Part shown: piece after piece, positions 15,347 through 25,153 of the stretch
Layout: every line of letters begins with the position of its first letter
Numbering within the stretch: the first letter of the stretch is position 1
DNA from: Pantoea sp. At-9b
Lineage (GTDB): Bacteria > Pseudomonadota > Gammaproteobacteria > Enterobacterales > Enterobacteriaceae
DNA length: 64,000 bases
Direction of reading: 5' to 3'
Assembly (NCBI RefSeq): GCF_000175935.2
Contig: NC_014837.1
Span: 1,364,001 to 1,428,000 of the forward strand
Position numbers and translations under genes: made by a program
The notes under the pieces: generated by a model
Database searches by the model: none
Told to the model about the DNA's origin: nothing
The model's input: only the letters and a program-made list of their open reading frames with translations

Positions 15347-17500
15347 ATGGCCCTGACAGCAGCGATAAAAAGCCAGATTGCGCAATGGTATAAGGCGCTG
15401 CAACAGCAGGTTCCTGACTTTATTCCGCGTGCACCACAGCGCCAGATGATCGCCGAAGTGGCGAAAAGTCTGGCCGGTGACGAAGGCCGTCACCTGGCGA
15501 TTGAAGCGCCCACCGGGGTGGGTAAAACCCTGTCGTATCTGATCCCTGGCATTGCCGTCAGCCGTGCGGAAGAGAAGCGGCTGGTGATCAGCACCGCCAA
15601 CGTGGCGTTGCAGGATCAAATCTTCAGTAAAGACCTGCCGCTACTGAAAAAAATCATTCCCGACCTCACCTTTACCGCCGCATTCGGACGTGGGCGTTAT
15701 GTCTGTCCGCGCAACCTTGCTGCGCTGGCGGCCAGCGAAGACCAGCAGGGCGATTTGCTGCTGTATCTCGATGAAGAGGCGGTGACCGGCTCCAAAGAGG
15801 AGCAGAAATTGTGCGCCGGGCTGGAAAAACAGCTCAGCCGCTACCAGTGGGATGGGCTGCGCGATCATACCGATGTCGCGATCAATGACAGCCTGTGGCA
15901 GCGCCTCTCCACCGACAAAGCCAACTGTCTGGGGCATCATTGCCGCTGGTATCGTGAATGCCCGTTCTTTGTGGCACGGCGCGAGATTGAGCAGGCGGAT
16001 GTGGTGGTGGCGAACCACGCGCTGGTGATGGCGGCGATGGAAAACGAATCGGTGTTGCCGCCCGCGAAACACCTGATGCTGGTACTGGACGAAGGTCATC
16101 ATTTGCCGGAAGTGGCGCGTGATGCGCTGGAGATGAGCGCTGAGATCACCCCGGGCTGGAGTAGCCTGCAACTGGATCTGTTTGTGCGTCTGGTGGAGAC
16201 CATCATGGCGCAGTTCCGCCCTAAATCGCCGCCGCCGCTGACTAACCCGGAGCGCCTCAAAGCGCACTGTGACGAAATGCGCGAGTTGTTGCAGACGTTG
16301 TGCAATGCGCTCAATCCGTTGCTGCCCGCCCATAATCAGCCGGGCGAATTTCGGTTTGTGCTGGGGGAGTTACCGGAAGAACTGCTGACGATGTGCGCCC
16401 GGCTGTTCAAACTCAGCGACGCGCTACGCGGTCTGGCGGAAGGGTTGCTGAATGAACTGGGCGATCAAACCGGTAAGGCCGACATCATGCGGCTGCATAA
16501 AGCCATTTTGCAGCTTAACCGTCACTTTGGCTGGTTTGAATCCATCAGCAAGCTGTGGCGACTGGCGGCCATGGCGAAGGCCTCTAATGCACCGGTCTCC
16601 AAATGGGTGACACGTGAACTGCGCGACGGTCAGGCGCATTTGTTGTTCCACTGCGCCGGGATTCGCGTCAGCGATCAGCTGGAGAAACTGCTGTGGCGCA
16701 AAATTCCTCACGTGGTGGTGACCTCTGCCACGCTGCGCTCGCTGAACAGCTTTAACCGGCTCCAGGAGATGTCCGGGTTGAACGAGAAGGCGGGCGATCG
16801 CTTTGTGGCGCTGGACTCGCCGTTCCAGCATGTCGACCAGGGCAAGTTGGTGATCCCGCAAATGCAGTATGAACCGCTGATGAGCCACGAAGCGGAACAC
16901 ATCGCCGAGATGGCCCGCTTTTTCCGCGCTCAGATGGCGGCAGAGAAACATAAAGGGGTGCTGGTGTTGTTCGCCAGTGGCCGTGCCATGCAACAGTTTT
17001 TGACCCACGTTACCGACTTACGCCTGTCGATGCTGGTGCAGGGTGACCAGCCACGTTATCGGCTGGTGGAGTTGCATCGTCAACGTGTGGAGCAGGGCAA
17101 GACCAGCATTCTGGTCGGTTTGCAATCCTTTGCCGAGGGGCTGGACCTGAAAGGGGACCTGCTGTCCCAGGTGCATATCCACAAAATTGCTTTTCCCCCG
17201 GTGGACAGTCCGGTAATTTTGACGGAAGGGGAGTGGCTGAAGAGCCTCAGACGCTACCCGTTTGAAGTCCAGAGTTTACCCAGTGCCTCATTTACCCTGA
17301 TCCAGCAGGTCGGCCGTCTGATTCGCAGCCATCAGTGCTTCGGCGAGATCGTCATTTACGATCGACGCTTAATCAGCAAGCCATATGGTAGCCGCCTGCT
17401 GGCCGCATTGCCGGTGTTCCCGATTGAACAGCCGCCTATGCCTGAGGCGACCAGCGAACCGGTAGCGCCGCGCAAAAGGCGCGCCAGCAGAAGGAGTTGA
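15347..17500 (+). CDS. dinG: DinG, SOS-inducible ATP-dependent DNA helicase
   Basis: A superfamily 2 helicase of 717 residues from ATG 15347, the equivalent of the E. coli MALTAA start (an in-frame ATG lies six bases earlier). Walker A is APTGVGKT (about residue 54), the iron-sulfur cluster cysteines fall in the region from GRGRYVCPRN to CLGHHCRWYRECPF, the Walker B box is LVLDEGHH, and motif VI is QVGRLIRS. DinG unwinds 5'-overhang DNA, D-loops and R-loops, helping replication cross transcription units. The LexA box upstream indicates SOS control. The end overlaps the Shine-Dalgarno of the PaiB-like gene. Confidence 0.97.
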   Translation: MALTAAIKSQIAQWYKALQQQVPDFIPRAPQRQMIAEVAKSLAGDEGRHLAIEAPTGVGKTLSYLIPGIAVSRAEEKRLVISTANVALQDQIFSKDLPLLKKIIPDLTFTAAFGRGRYVCPRNLAALAASEDQQGDLLLYLDEEAVTGSKEEQKLCAGLEKQLSRYQWDGLRDHTDVAINDSLWQRLSTDKANCLGHHCRWYRECPFFVARREIEQADVVVANHALVMAAMENESVLPPAKHLMLVLDEGHHLPEVARDALEMSAEITPGWSSLQLDLFVRLVETIMAQFRPKSPPPLTNPERLKAHCDEMRELLQTLCNALNPLLPAHNQPGEFRFVLGELPEELLTMCARLFKLSDALRGLAEGLLNELGDQTGKADIMRLHKAILQLNRHFGWFESISKLWRLAAMAKASNAPVSKWVTRELRDGQAHLLFHCAGIRVSDQLEKLLWRKIPHVVVTSATLRSLNSFNRLQEMSGLNEKAGDRFVALDSPFQHVDQGKLVIPQMQYEPLMSHEAEHIAEMARFFRAQMAAEKHKGVLVLFASGRAMQQFLTHVTDLRLSMLVQGDQPRYRLVELHRQRVEQGKTSILVGLQSFAEGLDLKGDLLSQVHIHKIAFPPVDSPVILTEGEWLKSLRRYPFEVQSLPSASFTLIQQVGRLIRSHQCFGEIVIYDRRLISKPYGSRLLAALPVFPIEQPPMPEATSEPVAPRKRRASRRS

Positions 17501-17502
17501 GC

Positions 17503-18156
17503 ATGTTGTACACGCCACGGGCGTTTAACCAGCCGGATGCGGAAGCGCAGCGTCAGCTGGTGCTACGTCATCCGCTGGGTTTGTTGCTCTCTAACGGGAG
17601 CGATGGCCCGCTGGCGACGCCGTTGCCGTTTTTATTGCAGGTCGATGCGCAGGGCGAGTGGGTATTGCAGGGGCATTTATCCCGCGCCAACCCGCACCTG
17701 AAAGCCCTGGAGGACGGCATGCCGGTGCTGGTGGTATTTCAGGGTGAACAGGGCTATATCACCCCAGCCTGGTATGAAGAGAAGGCGCGCAGCGGCAAAG
17801 CGGTGCCGACCTGGAACTACCTGACGTTACACTGCCGGGGGGCGATCACCCGACAGGATAACGCTGACTGGCTAAGGACGCGGGTCGAGCGGCTGACTGC
17901 GCAGCAGGAACAGGGGATGCCGCAGCCGTGGGCCGTGAGCGATGCCCCCGCCGCTTATATCGACAGTATGGTTAAAGCGATTGTCGGCGTGGAGATTCGC
18001 GTGACGCAACGCGAAGGTAAGTGGAAACTCAATCAAAATCGCAGCCTGACGGATCGCCAGCAGGTGACAGACGGTTTAATACAACAAAACAACTCCCCGT
18101 TGGCCGCCGAGATGCGGCGCACTCTGGAAGCGGAAACCCCTGATGGAACTGAATAA
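17503..18156 (+). CDS. PaiB-family FMN-binding split-barrel protein
   Basis: A 217-residue protein of the PaiB/negative-regulator family with the diagnostic PTWNYLTLHCRG (about residue 105) and an N-terminal LRHPLGLLLSNGSDGPLATPLPF barrel strand pair. Bacillus PaiB is linked to polyamine metabolism and protease regulation; most relatives are uncharacterised FMN- or heme-binding split barrels. ATG 17503 has AAGGAG six bases upstream; it follows dinG directly and overlaps ybiB by 14 bases, so it probably forms an operon with them. E. coli lacks it between dinG and ybiB. Confidence 0.8.
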   Translation: MLYTPRAFNQPDAEAQRQLVLRHPLGLLLSNGSDGPLATPLPFLLQVDAQGEWVLQGHLSRANPHLKALEDGMPVLVVFQGEQGYITPAWYEEKARSGKAVPTWNYLTLHCRGAITRQDNADWLRTRVERLTAQQEQGMPQPWAVSDAPAAYIDSMVKAIVGVEIRVTQREGKWKLNQNRSLTDRQQVTDGLIQQNNSPLAAEMRRTLEAETPDGTE

Positions 18157-19111
18157 AATTATTAAAGAGATTGGGCGCGGGAAAAATCACGCGCGCGATA
18201 TCGATTTTGACACCGCGCAGGCGCTGTATAGCGCAATATTGGCGGGTGAAGTGCCGGATCTTGAGCTGGGCGGTGTGCTGATCGCCCTGCGTATCAAGGG
18301 AGAAGGTGAGGCGGAGATGCGCGGCTTTTATCAGGCGATGCAGCAGCAGATGATGCGTCTGCAACCGCCCGCTGGCCGTCCGATGCCGATCGTCATTCCC
18401 AGCTATAACGGTGCCCGCCGTCAGGGCAACCTGACGCCATTACTGGCGTTGTTGCTGGTCAAACTCGGTTTTCCGGTGTTGATGCATGGCATCAGTGATG
18501 ACCCGACGCGTGTGACCAGTGAAGCGGTGCTGGCGGCACTGGATATCAACCCGGTGACCACTGCGCAACAGGCGCAGGCACAGTTGGATAATGGCGCGCT
18601 GGCGTTTATCACCATCGATCATCTCTGCCCGCCGATGGCGAAACAGCTGTCGCTGCGCTGGCGTATGGGGGTGCGTAACAGCGCTCACACGCTGGCGAAA
18701 CTGGCGACGCCCTTTGCTGAGCGAGCGGCGTTGCGACTGGCCAGCGTATCCCATCCCGAATATGTGCCGCGTGTCGGCAAATTCTTTCAGGATATCGATG
18801 CGCCCGGATTGCTGCTGAACGGCACCGAGGGCGAGGTCTATGCCAACCCACAGCGCTGCCCGGCGATCAGCTACATTCAGGGCGCCAATGCGCAGGCGGA
18901 AGAGTGGGTTGCGCGTCAGCCGGAGTGGGAAGTTGAACTGCCGCTATCAAAAAGCGCACTGGATACCGCTGCCTGGATTCGTGCGGTGCTGGCAGGAGAA
19001 CGGGCGGTGCCGCAGGCGCTGCGTCTGCAACTGGCTTGCTGCCTGGTCGCCAGCGGCGAAAGCGCCAGCCTGGCTGACGCAGAACAGCGTCTGAGCCAGG
19101 CGGGAATTTGA
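18143..19111 (+). CDS. ybiB: YbiB, TrpD2-like nucleic-acid-binding protein
   Basis: A 322-residue protein aligning along its length with E. coli YbiB: IIKEIGRGKNHARDIDFDTA, LELGGVLIALRIKGEGEAEM, PIVIPSYNGARRQGNLTPLL, RWRMGVRNSAHTLAKLATPF and HGTEGEVYANPQRC-type stretches are present. It has the anthranilate phosphoribosyltransferase fold, but E. coli YbiB (TrpD2) binds DNA and RNA and shows no transferase activity. The start overlaps the upstream gene. YbiB is LexA-regulated in E. coli; here cotranscription with dinG would give the same effect. Confidence 0.93.
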   Translation: MELNKIIKEIGRGKNHARDIDFDTAQALYSAILAGEVPDLELGGVLIALRIKGEGEAEMRGFYQAMQQQMMRLQPPAGRPMPIVIPSYNGARRQGNLTPLLALLLVKLGFPVLMHGISDDPTRVTSEAVLAALDINPVTTAQQAQAQLDNGALAFITIDHLCPPMAKQLSLRWRMGVRNSAHTLAKLATPFAERAALRLASVSHPEYVPRVGKFFQDIDAPGLLLNGTEGEVYANPQRCPAISYIQGANAQAEEWVARQPEWEVELPLSKSALDTAAWIRAVLAGERAVPQALRLQLACCLVASGESASLADAEQRLSQAGI

Positions 19112-19114
19112 GGA

Positions 19115-20272
19115 TCAGGCTTTCACCAGCGTACTTTCCACCAACTGCTGCCAGAAGGTGATGCCGATGGGCAGCAGTTCATCATTGAAGTCGTAACCGG
19201 CGTTGTGCAGCGGGGCTGACGGCGTGGTGCCATCGGCACCCAGCCAGAAATAGGCACCCGGACAGGCTTCCAGCATACAGGCGAAATCCTCCGATGCCAT
19301 GGACGGATTAACCTGCCAGTGTACCTGTTGCTCACCGAGCAAATTTACGGCTGCCTGACGTACCTGTTCAGCCGGTTGTTGATGGTTGGCGGTGACCGGA
19401 TAGCCCGGATACCAGTGAATCTCACCACTGACGCCAAACGGGCGCGGCAGCGTGCTGACAAAATCCTCGATCAGGCCGCGTACCCGGTTACGCACATCGG
19501 TTTGCAGGCAGCGTACCGTGCCGCGTAACACGATTTGTTCGGGAATCACGTTAATCGCTTCGCCGCCGTGGATTTGCGTCACGCTGACCACCGCCGAAGC
19601 CAGTGGTGACAGACGGCGTGACGGAATGGTTTGCAGCGCCAAAATCAACTCGGCGGCCACCACCATCGGATCGGCACCGCTTTCCGGCATCGCCGCGTGG
19701 CAGCTCTTGCCGTGCAGGGTGATTTCAAATGAGTCGAGCGAGGCCATCATTGCCCCGGCATTGACCGCCAGCGAACCCACCGGCAAACCCGGCCAGTTAT
19801 GCATCGCGTAGACCGCGTCCATCGGGAAGCGCTGGAACAAACCTTCTTCCACCATCTTGCGTGCGCCGCCCAGGTTTTCCTCGGCGGGCTGGAAGATAAA
19901 ATGCACCGTACCGCTGAACTGGCGTGTCGCCGCCAGCTGACAGGCTGCCGCCAGCAGTACGGCGGTATGACCATCATGACCACAGGCATGCATCACGCCC
20001 TGACGGGTGGATTTCCACTGCGGATCGCCTTTTTCGGTGATCGGCAGCGCATCCATATCGGCACGCAGGCCAATCACTGGCCCCGGACCATTTTCCAACG
20101 TGCCAATCACCCCGGTGCCTGCCAGACCACGAAATACCTGCAAGCCGGCATCGTTCAACACCTGTGCCACCAGCTCGCTGGTACGCTGTTCCTGGTAACC
20201 CAGTTCAGGATGTTGATGAAGCTGGCGACGCCAACGCAGGGCGTTTTCCAGCAAAGCGACAGGCAGGGTCAT
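19115..20272 (-). CDS. M20 family amidohydrolase (HipO-like)
   Basis: A 385-residue M20D metallopeptidase. Metal-binding segments are MHACGHDGHTA (about residue 92), QPAEENLGGA (catalytic Glu), and a late MASEDFA. The family includes hippurate hydrolase, N-acetylamino-acid and indole-acetyl amino-acid hydrolases. No signal peptide; cytoplasmic. It converges on ybiB with only three bases between stops, and has a 340-base upstream region. The actual acyl-amino-acid substrate cannot be told from sequence. Confidence 0.87.
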   Translation of the reverse strand: MTLPVALLENALRWRRQLHQHPELGYQEQRTSELVAQVLNDAGLQVFRGLAGTGVIGTLENGPGPVIGLRADMDALPITEKGDPQWKSTRQGVMHACGHDGHTAVLLAAACQLAATRQFSGTVHFIFQPAEENLGGARKMVEEGLFQRFPMDAVYAMHNWPGLPVGSLAVNAGAMMASLDSFEITLHGKSCHAAMPESGADPMVVAAELILALQTIPSRRLSPLASAVVSVTQIHGGEAINVIPEQIVLRGTVRCLQTDVRNRVRGLIEDFVSTLPRPFGVSGEIHWYPGYPVTANHQQPAEQVRQAAVNLLGEQQVHWQVNPSMASEDFACMLEACPGAYFWLGADGTTPSAPLHNAGYDFNDELLPIGITFWQQLVESTLVKA

Positions 20273-20613
20273 AGGGCAGGATTCTCCATTATCAGCAGTA
20301 CGTCCATGGGCAGGTACTGCAAAAAATTATCTTCTCACTGTAGTGGCAAGCGCGGGGCGGCGTCTATCGCGAAACGGGATAATTTGGCTATAGACTATAG
20401 CGAAATGGAATAAGCCTGTTCAATCCGCAGCAAGATGAATTTTATCCGCAAGGAGACCTTGGTTGTCACTGGACAAGGCGGGTTAATTCTGAATGTTTTA
20501 TCAACATGTTATGAATTTCTTAACGCGCCCTGATATTTTCTTTTCTTATATATCAGTTGGATAGCGACTATGCTAACGTCCGGCCACTCTCATCACTCTG
20601 GCAGGTAAGCTTA
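20273..20613. other. Intergenic region with an imperfect direct repeat
   Basis: No gene was found in these 341 bases. Two similar 20-base blocks lie at 20363-20382 and 20396-20415 (TATCGCGAAACGGGATAA and TATAGCGAAATGGAATAA), near the M20 gene, and could be paired regulator sites. Close to the Rpn gene a TATGCT (-10 like) box is seen near 20573. The right half (20430-20570) is clearly richer in AT than its surroundings. Confidence 0.4.
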
Positions 20614-21495
20614 ATGAGTGCCACCGCAACGCCGCATGATGCCCTGTTCAAAAAATTTATGAGTCAGCCTGTCCTTGCCAGACAGTTTCTCGACATCCAT
20701 CTGCCGCCCGTCATCCATCAGCACTGCGATCTGGATACGCTGCAACTGGTACCGACCTCCTTTATTGAACGTGATCTCAGCGCTTTTTATTCCGACGTGC
20801 TGTTCTCAATGAAGACGGATTGTGGCGAAGGATATATCTATACTCTGATTGAGCACCAAAGCACGCCTGATAAGCATATGACTTTACGCATGATGCGCTA
20901 TACCATTGCCGCTATGCAGCGTCACATTGACGAGGGTCATAACGAAATTCCGCTTGTGGTACCGGTATTGTTTTATCAGGGAAAAATCAGTCCCTATCCT
21001 TACCCGATGAACTGGCTCGATTCATTCCGTGATCCAGCACTGGCAAGGCAGGTCTACTGCCATCCTTTCCCGTTGGTCGATATTACCGTGATCCCGGATG
21101 AGGAGATCATGACGCACCGGGGTATCGCGCGCATGGAAATGGCACACAAGATCATACGCCTGCGCGATATGTTGGAAAACATAGACCCGATAGCCACATT
21201 ACTGTCGGTGGATTACAATGATAATCTCTCCATCGACGTGATCTTCTATCTGCTGCGCCATGGGGACACCGATGACCGGGATAAGGTCGTTGAGATATTG
21301 ATGCAAGCCAAACCGCAACTTAAGGAACAGATTATGACAATTGAACAACAGTGGCGGCAGGAGTCTCTTCTGCAGGGGCTTCAGGAAGGTAAATTGCAGG
21401 TGGCGCAGCGTATGCTGCGGGAGAACGTAGATATTAAAACCATTATCAAATTCACTGGTCTGAGCGAGAAAGAGTTACAGCAGCTCCATGCCTGA
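20614..21495 (+). CDS. Rpn family recombination-promoting nuclease / transposase-like protein
   Basis: A 293-residue member of the YhgA/Rpn family (PD-(D/E)XK nuclease fold). The catalytic core is visible: Asp61 in AFYSDVLFSM and Glu80/Gln82 in YIYTLIEHQSTPDKHMTLRM. The C-terminal part ends in a short helix-turn motif (MLRENVDIKTIIKFTGLSEK) common in this family. In E. coli, RpnA-E are DNA endonucleases that promote RecA-independent recombination and appear horizontally mobile. ATG 20614 was chosen over an upstream in-frame start at 20557 because homologues start ATPHDALFKKFM. Lower GC here than in neighbours fits transfer. Confidence 0.88.
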   Translation: MSATATPHDALFKKFMSQPVLARQFLDIHLPPVIHQHCDLDTLQLVPTSFIERDLSAFYSDVLFSMKTDCGEGYIYTLIEHQSTPDKHMTLRMMRYTIAAMQRHIDEGHNEIPLVVPVLFYQGKISPYPYPMNWLDSFRDPALARQVYCHPFPLVDITVIPDEEIMTHRGIARMEMAHKIIRLRDMLENIDPIATLLSVDYNDNLSIDVIFYLLRHGDTDDRDKVVEILMQAKPQLKEQIMTIEQQWRQESLLQGLQEGKLQVAQRMLRENVDIKTIIKFTGLSEKELQQLHA

Positions 21496-21548
21496 ATAAT
21501 GCAAACGTTGCCGGGGCTGGCGGTGCGGAAAGTTACGCTATGCCGGGC

Positions 21549-21577
21549 AAAAAAATGGCGGGCCTGACGCCCGCCAT
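21549..21577 (-). terminator. Rho-independent terminator of hutHU
   Basis: ATGGCGGGC and GCCCGCCAT form a 9-base-pair stem with a five-base loop, followed in the minus direction by seven T residues. It lies six bases after the hutU stop. Confidence 0.9.
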
Positions 21578-21582
21578 CCAGG

Positions 21583-23268
21583 TTATTTCTGCATCGGCAG
21601 ATTCAGCCCATGCTCCTTCGCACAAGCCTGTGCCTGTTCGTACCCCGCATCCGCATGGCGCATCACGCCGGTAGCCGGGTCGTTCCACAATACACGCGCC
21701 AGACGTACATCCGCTTCGGCGCTGCCGTCGCAGACAATCACCACTCCCGCATGCTGTGAGAAGCCCATGCCCACGCCGCCACCATGATGCAGGCTGACCC
21801 AGGTCGCGCCGCCTGCGGTGTTCAGCAGGGCGTTGAGCAGCGGCCAGTCGGATACGGCATCGGAGCCATCTTTCATCGCTTCGGTTTCACGGTTCGGTGA
21901 AGCCACGGAGCCACAATCCAGGTGGTCACGGCCAATCACAATCGGCGCTTTCAGCTCACCATTGCGCACCATCTCGTTGAACGCCAGCGCGGCTTTATGG
22001 CGCTCGCCCAGCCCCAGCCAGCAGATACGTGCCGGTAAGCCCTGGAACGCGATACGCTCCTGCGCCATATCCAGCCAGCGATGCAGGGTTTTATGGTGCG
22101 GGAACAGTTCTTTCAGTTTGGCATCGGTTTTATAGATATCTTCCGGATCGCCCGACAGCGCTACCCAGCGGAACGGGCCTTTACCTTCGCAGAACAGCGG
22201 ACGGATATACGCCGGTACAAAGCCAGGGAAATCAAAGGCGTTTGCCACCCCTTCATCCAGCGCCACCTGACGGATATTGTTGCCGTAATCGACGGTCGGG
22301 ATACCCATATGGCAGAAATCGAGCATCGCCTGGACATGGGTTGCCATTGAGGCGCGCGCCGCTTTTTCTACGGCTTTCGGGTTGCTGGCACGTTCGGCCT
22401 GCCAGCGATCCACATCCCAGCCAATCGGCAGGTAGCCGTTTACCGGATCATGTGCGGAGGTCTGATCGGTAACGATATCCGGTTTCATGCCGCCCGCTTT
22501 GGCGCGTTTCACCAGCTCCGGCAGGATTTCCGCCGCGTTGCCCAGCAGGCCAACTGAAATGGCTTTTTTCGCTTTGGTGGCGTCGTCGATCAGCTGTAAC
22601 GCCTCGTCGAGGGTATAGGCTTTATGGTCGACATAGCGGGTGCGCAGACGGAAATCGATACGGGATTCCTGGCACTCGATCGCCAGCACACAGGCACCGG
22701 CCAGCACACCAGCCAACGGTTGGGCACCGCCCATGCCACCCAGACCGGCGGTCAGGATCCAGCGACCACTCAGGTCGTTATCGTAATGCTGACGGCCCGC
22801 TTCGACGAAGGTTTCGTAGGTGCCCTGCACGATCCCCTGAGCACCGATGTAAATCCACGAACCGGCGGTCATCTGGCCGTACATCATCAGGCCAGCTTTA
22901 TCCAGCTCGTGGAAATGATCCCAGGTGGCCCAGTGCGGTACCAGGTTGGAGTTTGCCAGCAGAACACGCGGTGCGTCGGCATGGGTACGGAACACGCCCA
23001 CCGGTTTGCCTGACTGGATCAGCAAGGTTTCTTCCGGCTGCAATGCGCGCAGTGAACGCAGAATCTGCTCGAAGCATTCCCAGTTGCGCGCCGCTTTACC
23101 GATGCCGCCATACACCACCAGATCTTCCGGGCGCTCGGCCACATCCGGATCAAGGTTGTTCTGGATCATGCGGTAAGCCGCTTCAATCAGCCAGTTGGCG
23201 CAGTGCAGTTCACTCCCCTGTGGGGCACGGATTTCACGGGCAACTGCCTGGGTCAGAGTTTCGCTCAT
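21583..23268 (-). CDS. hutU: HutU, urocanate hydratase
   Basis: A 561-residue urocanase, standard length. The family-specific glycine-rich stretches are present: [30 protein letters not shown] (NAD binding), [12 protein letters not shown] and the [17 protein letters not shown] signature with the active-site Cys region. It converts urocanate to imidazolone propionate with NAD+ as electrophile. Start 23268 gives seven bases to the GGA Shine-Dalgarno; the ATG just before it (23271) is the alternative. It follows hutH in the same operon with an 11-base gap and ends at a strong terminator. Confidence 0.97.
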   Translation of the reverse strand: MSETLTQAVAREIRAPQGSELHCANWLIEAAYRMIQNNLDPDVAERPEDLVVYGGIGKAARNWECFEQILRSLRALQPEETLLIQSGKPVGVFRTHADAPRVLLANSNLVPHWATWDHFHELDKAGLMMYGQMTAGSWIYIGAQGIVQGTYETFVEAGRQHYDNDLSGRWILTAGLGGMGGAQPLAGVLAGACVLAIECQESRIDFRLRTRYVDHKAYTLDEALQLIDDATKAKKAISVGLLGNAAEILPELVKRAKAGGMKPDIVTDQTSAHDPVNGYLPIGWDVDRWQAERASNPKAVEKAARASMATHVQAMLDFCHMGIPTVDYGNNIRQVALDEGVANAFDFPGFVPAYIRPLFCEGKGPFRWVALSGDPEDIYKTDAKLKELFPHHKTLHRWLDMAQERIAFQGLPARICWLGLGERHKAALAFNEMVRNGELKAPIVIGRDHLDCGSVASPNRETEAMKDGSDAVSDWPLLNALLNTAGGATWVSLHHGGGVGMGFSQHAGVVIVCDGSAEADVRLARVLWNDPATGVMRHADAGYEQAQACAKEHGLNLPMQK

Positions 23269-23279
23269 CATCAGTTCCT

Positions 23280-24836
23280 TTATTCAACATTGGTGGTGCG
23301 CATGCTCGGCAGCAGCGCAGAAAGGGCTTCCGGCCAGGCATTGCTGCTGGCCCACAGGCGCATGGTGTCAATATCTGGCGCGAGTAAACGGTCCTGATCG
23401 AGGAAGGCGACTTGTGCGCGGATGCGGCTCATCTCCTGCTCGATGGTGTTGGAGCTTTGCAGTGGGCGATGGAAATCAATGCCCTGTGCGGCAGCCATCG
23501 CTTCAATCCCCACCACCGCGGCGGTGTTGAAGCACATGCTACCGAGACGGCGTGCAGCATAGGTCGCCATCGAAACATGGTCTTCCTGATTGGCAGAAGT
23601 CGGCAGGCTATCGACGCTGCCCGGATGGGCCAGCGATTTGTTTTCCGATGCCAGCGCCGCTGCGGTAACCTGGGCAATCATAAAGCCCGAGTTGACGCCG
23701 CCATCGCGCACCAGGAACGGCGGCAGGCCGGATAAACCGGTATCCAGCAGCAGCGCCAGGCGACGTTCGGAAATCGCGCCCACCTCGGCTACCGCCAGCG
23801 CGATGATATCGGCAGCAAAGGCCACCGGTTCGGCGTGGAAGTTACCGCCGGAAATCACATCGCCGCTGTCGCTGAACACCAGCGGGTTATCTGAGGCGGC
23901 GTTGGCTTCAATCTGCAACACGCGCGCCGCATGGCTCAGGTTGTCCAGACACGCGCCCATCACCTGCGGTACGCAGCGAATCGAGTAGGGGTCCTGTACC
24001 CGGCCACAGTTGGCGTGTGAGCTGAGAATTTCACTGCCTTCGAGTAACGCGCTGACTGCGGCGGCGACACGGATTTGTCCCTGCTGACCACGTGCCTGAT
24101 GGATACGTGCATCGAAAGGTTTAATGGATCCTTTGATGGCTTCCAGTGACAGCGCCCCGGCCATCAGTCCGGCGGCAAACAGGTTTTCTCCTTCAAACAG
24201 GCCACGCAACGCCAGCGCGGTGGAGACTTGCGTACCGTTCAGCAGCGCCAGTCCCTCTTTCGGGCCGAGCACAAACGGCGTCAGGCCAACGCGAGCCAGA
24301 CCTTCGGTGGCCGGGATTAACGCGCCATCAACGCGTACCTGGCCTTCACCCAACAGCATCAGCGACAGGTGTGCCAGCGGGGCGAGATCACCGGAGGCCC
24401 CCACGGAACCTTTTTCCGGGATGCACGGCATCACACCGGCATTAAACAACGCCAGCAGCGCTTCGATCAGGGCGATGCGCACACCGGAATGGCCGCGTGC
24501 CAGGCTGATGATCTTGGTGGCAACCACCAGACGGGTGACATTATCAGGCAGCAGTTCGCCAAGGCCGACGCTGTGCGACAGCACCAGATTACGTTGCAGC
24601 TCGGCAAGGCGGCTCGCCGGGATTTGCGTTTGCGCCAGTTTGCCAAAGCCGGTGTTGATGCCATACACCACGTTGCCCGAGGCCACGATGGCATCCACCG
24701 TAGCACTCGCGCGATCGATTGCCGCACGAGCTTCATCGGCCAGCGTTAATGCGACGCCACCTTGGTAAATCGCGCGCAGTGTGGCGAGGTCCACTTCACC
24801 GGGAACGAGGCGAATATTCTGAACCGAACCTGACAT
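23280..24836 (-). CDS. hutH: HutH, histidine ammonia-lyase
   Basis: A 518-residue histidase with the complete MIO site: Ala147-Ser148-Gly149 in [17 protein letters not shown]. Other pocket segments are present, including [30 protein letters not shown] and NQEDHVSMA. It removes ammonia from L-histidine to give urocanate, the first hut step. A HutC-type operator overlaps its ribosome binding site and a second lies about 110 bases upstream. A second, MIO-less HutH-like protein is encoded at 33411-34901. Confidence 0.97.
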   Translation of the reverse strand: MSGSVQNIRLVPGEVDLATLRAIYQGGVALTLADEARAAIDRASATVDAIVASGNVVYGINTGFGKLAQTQIPASRLAELQRNLVLSHSVGLGELLPDNVTRLVVATKIISLARGHSGVRIALIEALLALFNAGVMPCIPEKGSVGASGDLAPLAHLSLMLLGEGQVRVDGALIPATEGLARVGLTPFVLGPKEGLALLNGTQVSTALALRGLFEGENLFAAGLMAGALSLEAIKGSIKPFDARIHQARGQQGQIRVAAAVSALLEGSEILSSHANCGRVQDPYSIRCVPQVMGACLDNLSHAARVLQIEANAASDNPLVFSDSGDVISGGNFHAEPVAFAADIIALAVAEVGAISERRLALLLDTGLSGLPPFLVRDGGVNSGFMIAQVTAAALASENKSLAHPGSVDSLPTSANQEDHVSMATYAARRLGSMCFNTAAVVGIEAMAAAQGIDFHRPLQSSNTIEQEMSRIRAQVAFLDQDRLLAPDIDTMRLWASSNAWPEALSALLPSMRTTNVE

Positions 24837-24844
24837 AGTCTACT

Positions 24845-24858
24845 CCTGTCTATACAAG
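24845..24858. promoter_or_regulatory. HutC operator O1 over the hutH ribosome binding site
   Basis: CCTGTCTATACAAG lies 9-22 bases upstream of hutH and overlaps its AGGAG Shine-Dalgarno on the minus strand. It differs by one base from the perfect site O2, so is probably a weaker site. HutC sites in Pseudomonas and Klebsiella have similar CTTGTATxTACAAG form. Confidence 0.65.
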
Positions 24859-24868
24859 TAAAGCGGCA

Positions 24869-24908
24869 ATTGCCGACAACATTGACTCGTGGAAGTTTTG
24901 TCGGCGAT
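24869..24908 (-). promoter_or_regulatory. Inverted repeat in the hutH leader
   Basis: ATTGCCGACAA and TTGTCGGCGAT (11 bases, one mismatch) lie 18 bases apart between HutC operators O1 and O2. In the minus-strand mRNA they could form a stem-loop ahead of hutH. No T-run follows, so it is not a terminator. Confidence 0.5.
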
Positions 24909-24944
24909 GCCATGAATAATGCGAGTGAAGCATAAGTGTCTATT

Positions 24945-24958
24945 CTTGTCTATACAAG
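24945..24958. promoter_or_regulatory. HutC operator O2 in the hutH-hutC region
   Basis: CTTGTCTATACAAG, with palindromic ends CTTGT and ACAAG, sits in the 317-base divergent region between hutH and hutC, where promoter elements of the hutHU operon are expected. It is the best match to the HutC-type consensus here. Confidence 0.75.
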
Positions 24959-25090
24959 TAGCAAGCGCTGTGCCAGATTGATCACATTCTGTGAACAGCG
25001 CGCTGATGCGGATTGATATCCAGGTCGCATGGCGCTTTGCACTGTAATAAGGCAAATGCTGCACAGGCAGTGGGCTGGCTGCACTGCGGG

Positions 25091-25102
25091 ATGTATATAC
25101 AT
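25091..25102. promoter_or_regulatory. HutC operator O3 upstream of hutC
   Basis: The perfect palindrome ATGTATATACAT is 52 bases before the hutC ATG and would allow HutC to repress its own gene. Confidence 0.65.
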
Positions 25103-25153
25103 TTCCCGTCTGAGACAGTAAACTCTGGGCACTATCAGGAAAAGGAACAGGAT

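Noticed and set aside
15641..16333. Antisense frame of 230 codons over dinG
   Set aside because: Opposite-strand shadow of a conserved helicase gene; no domain recognised.
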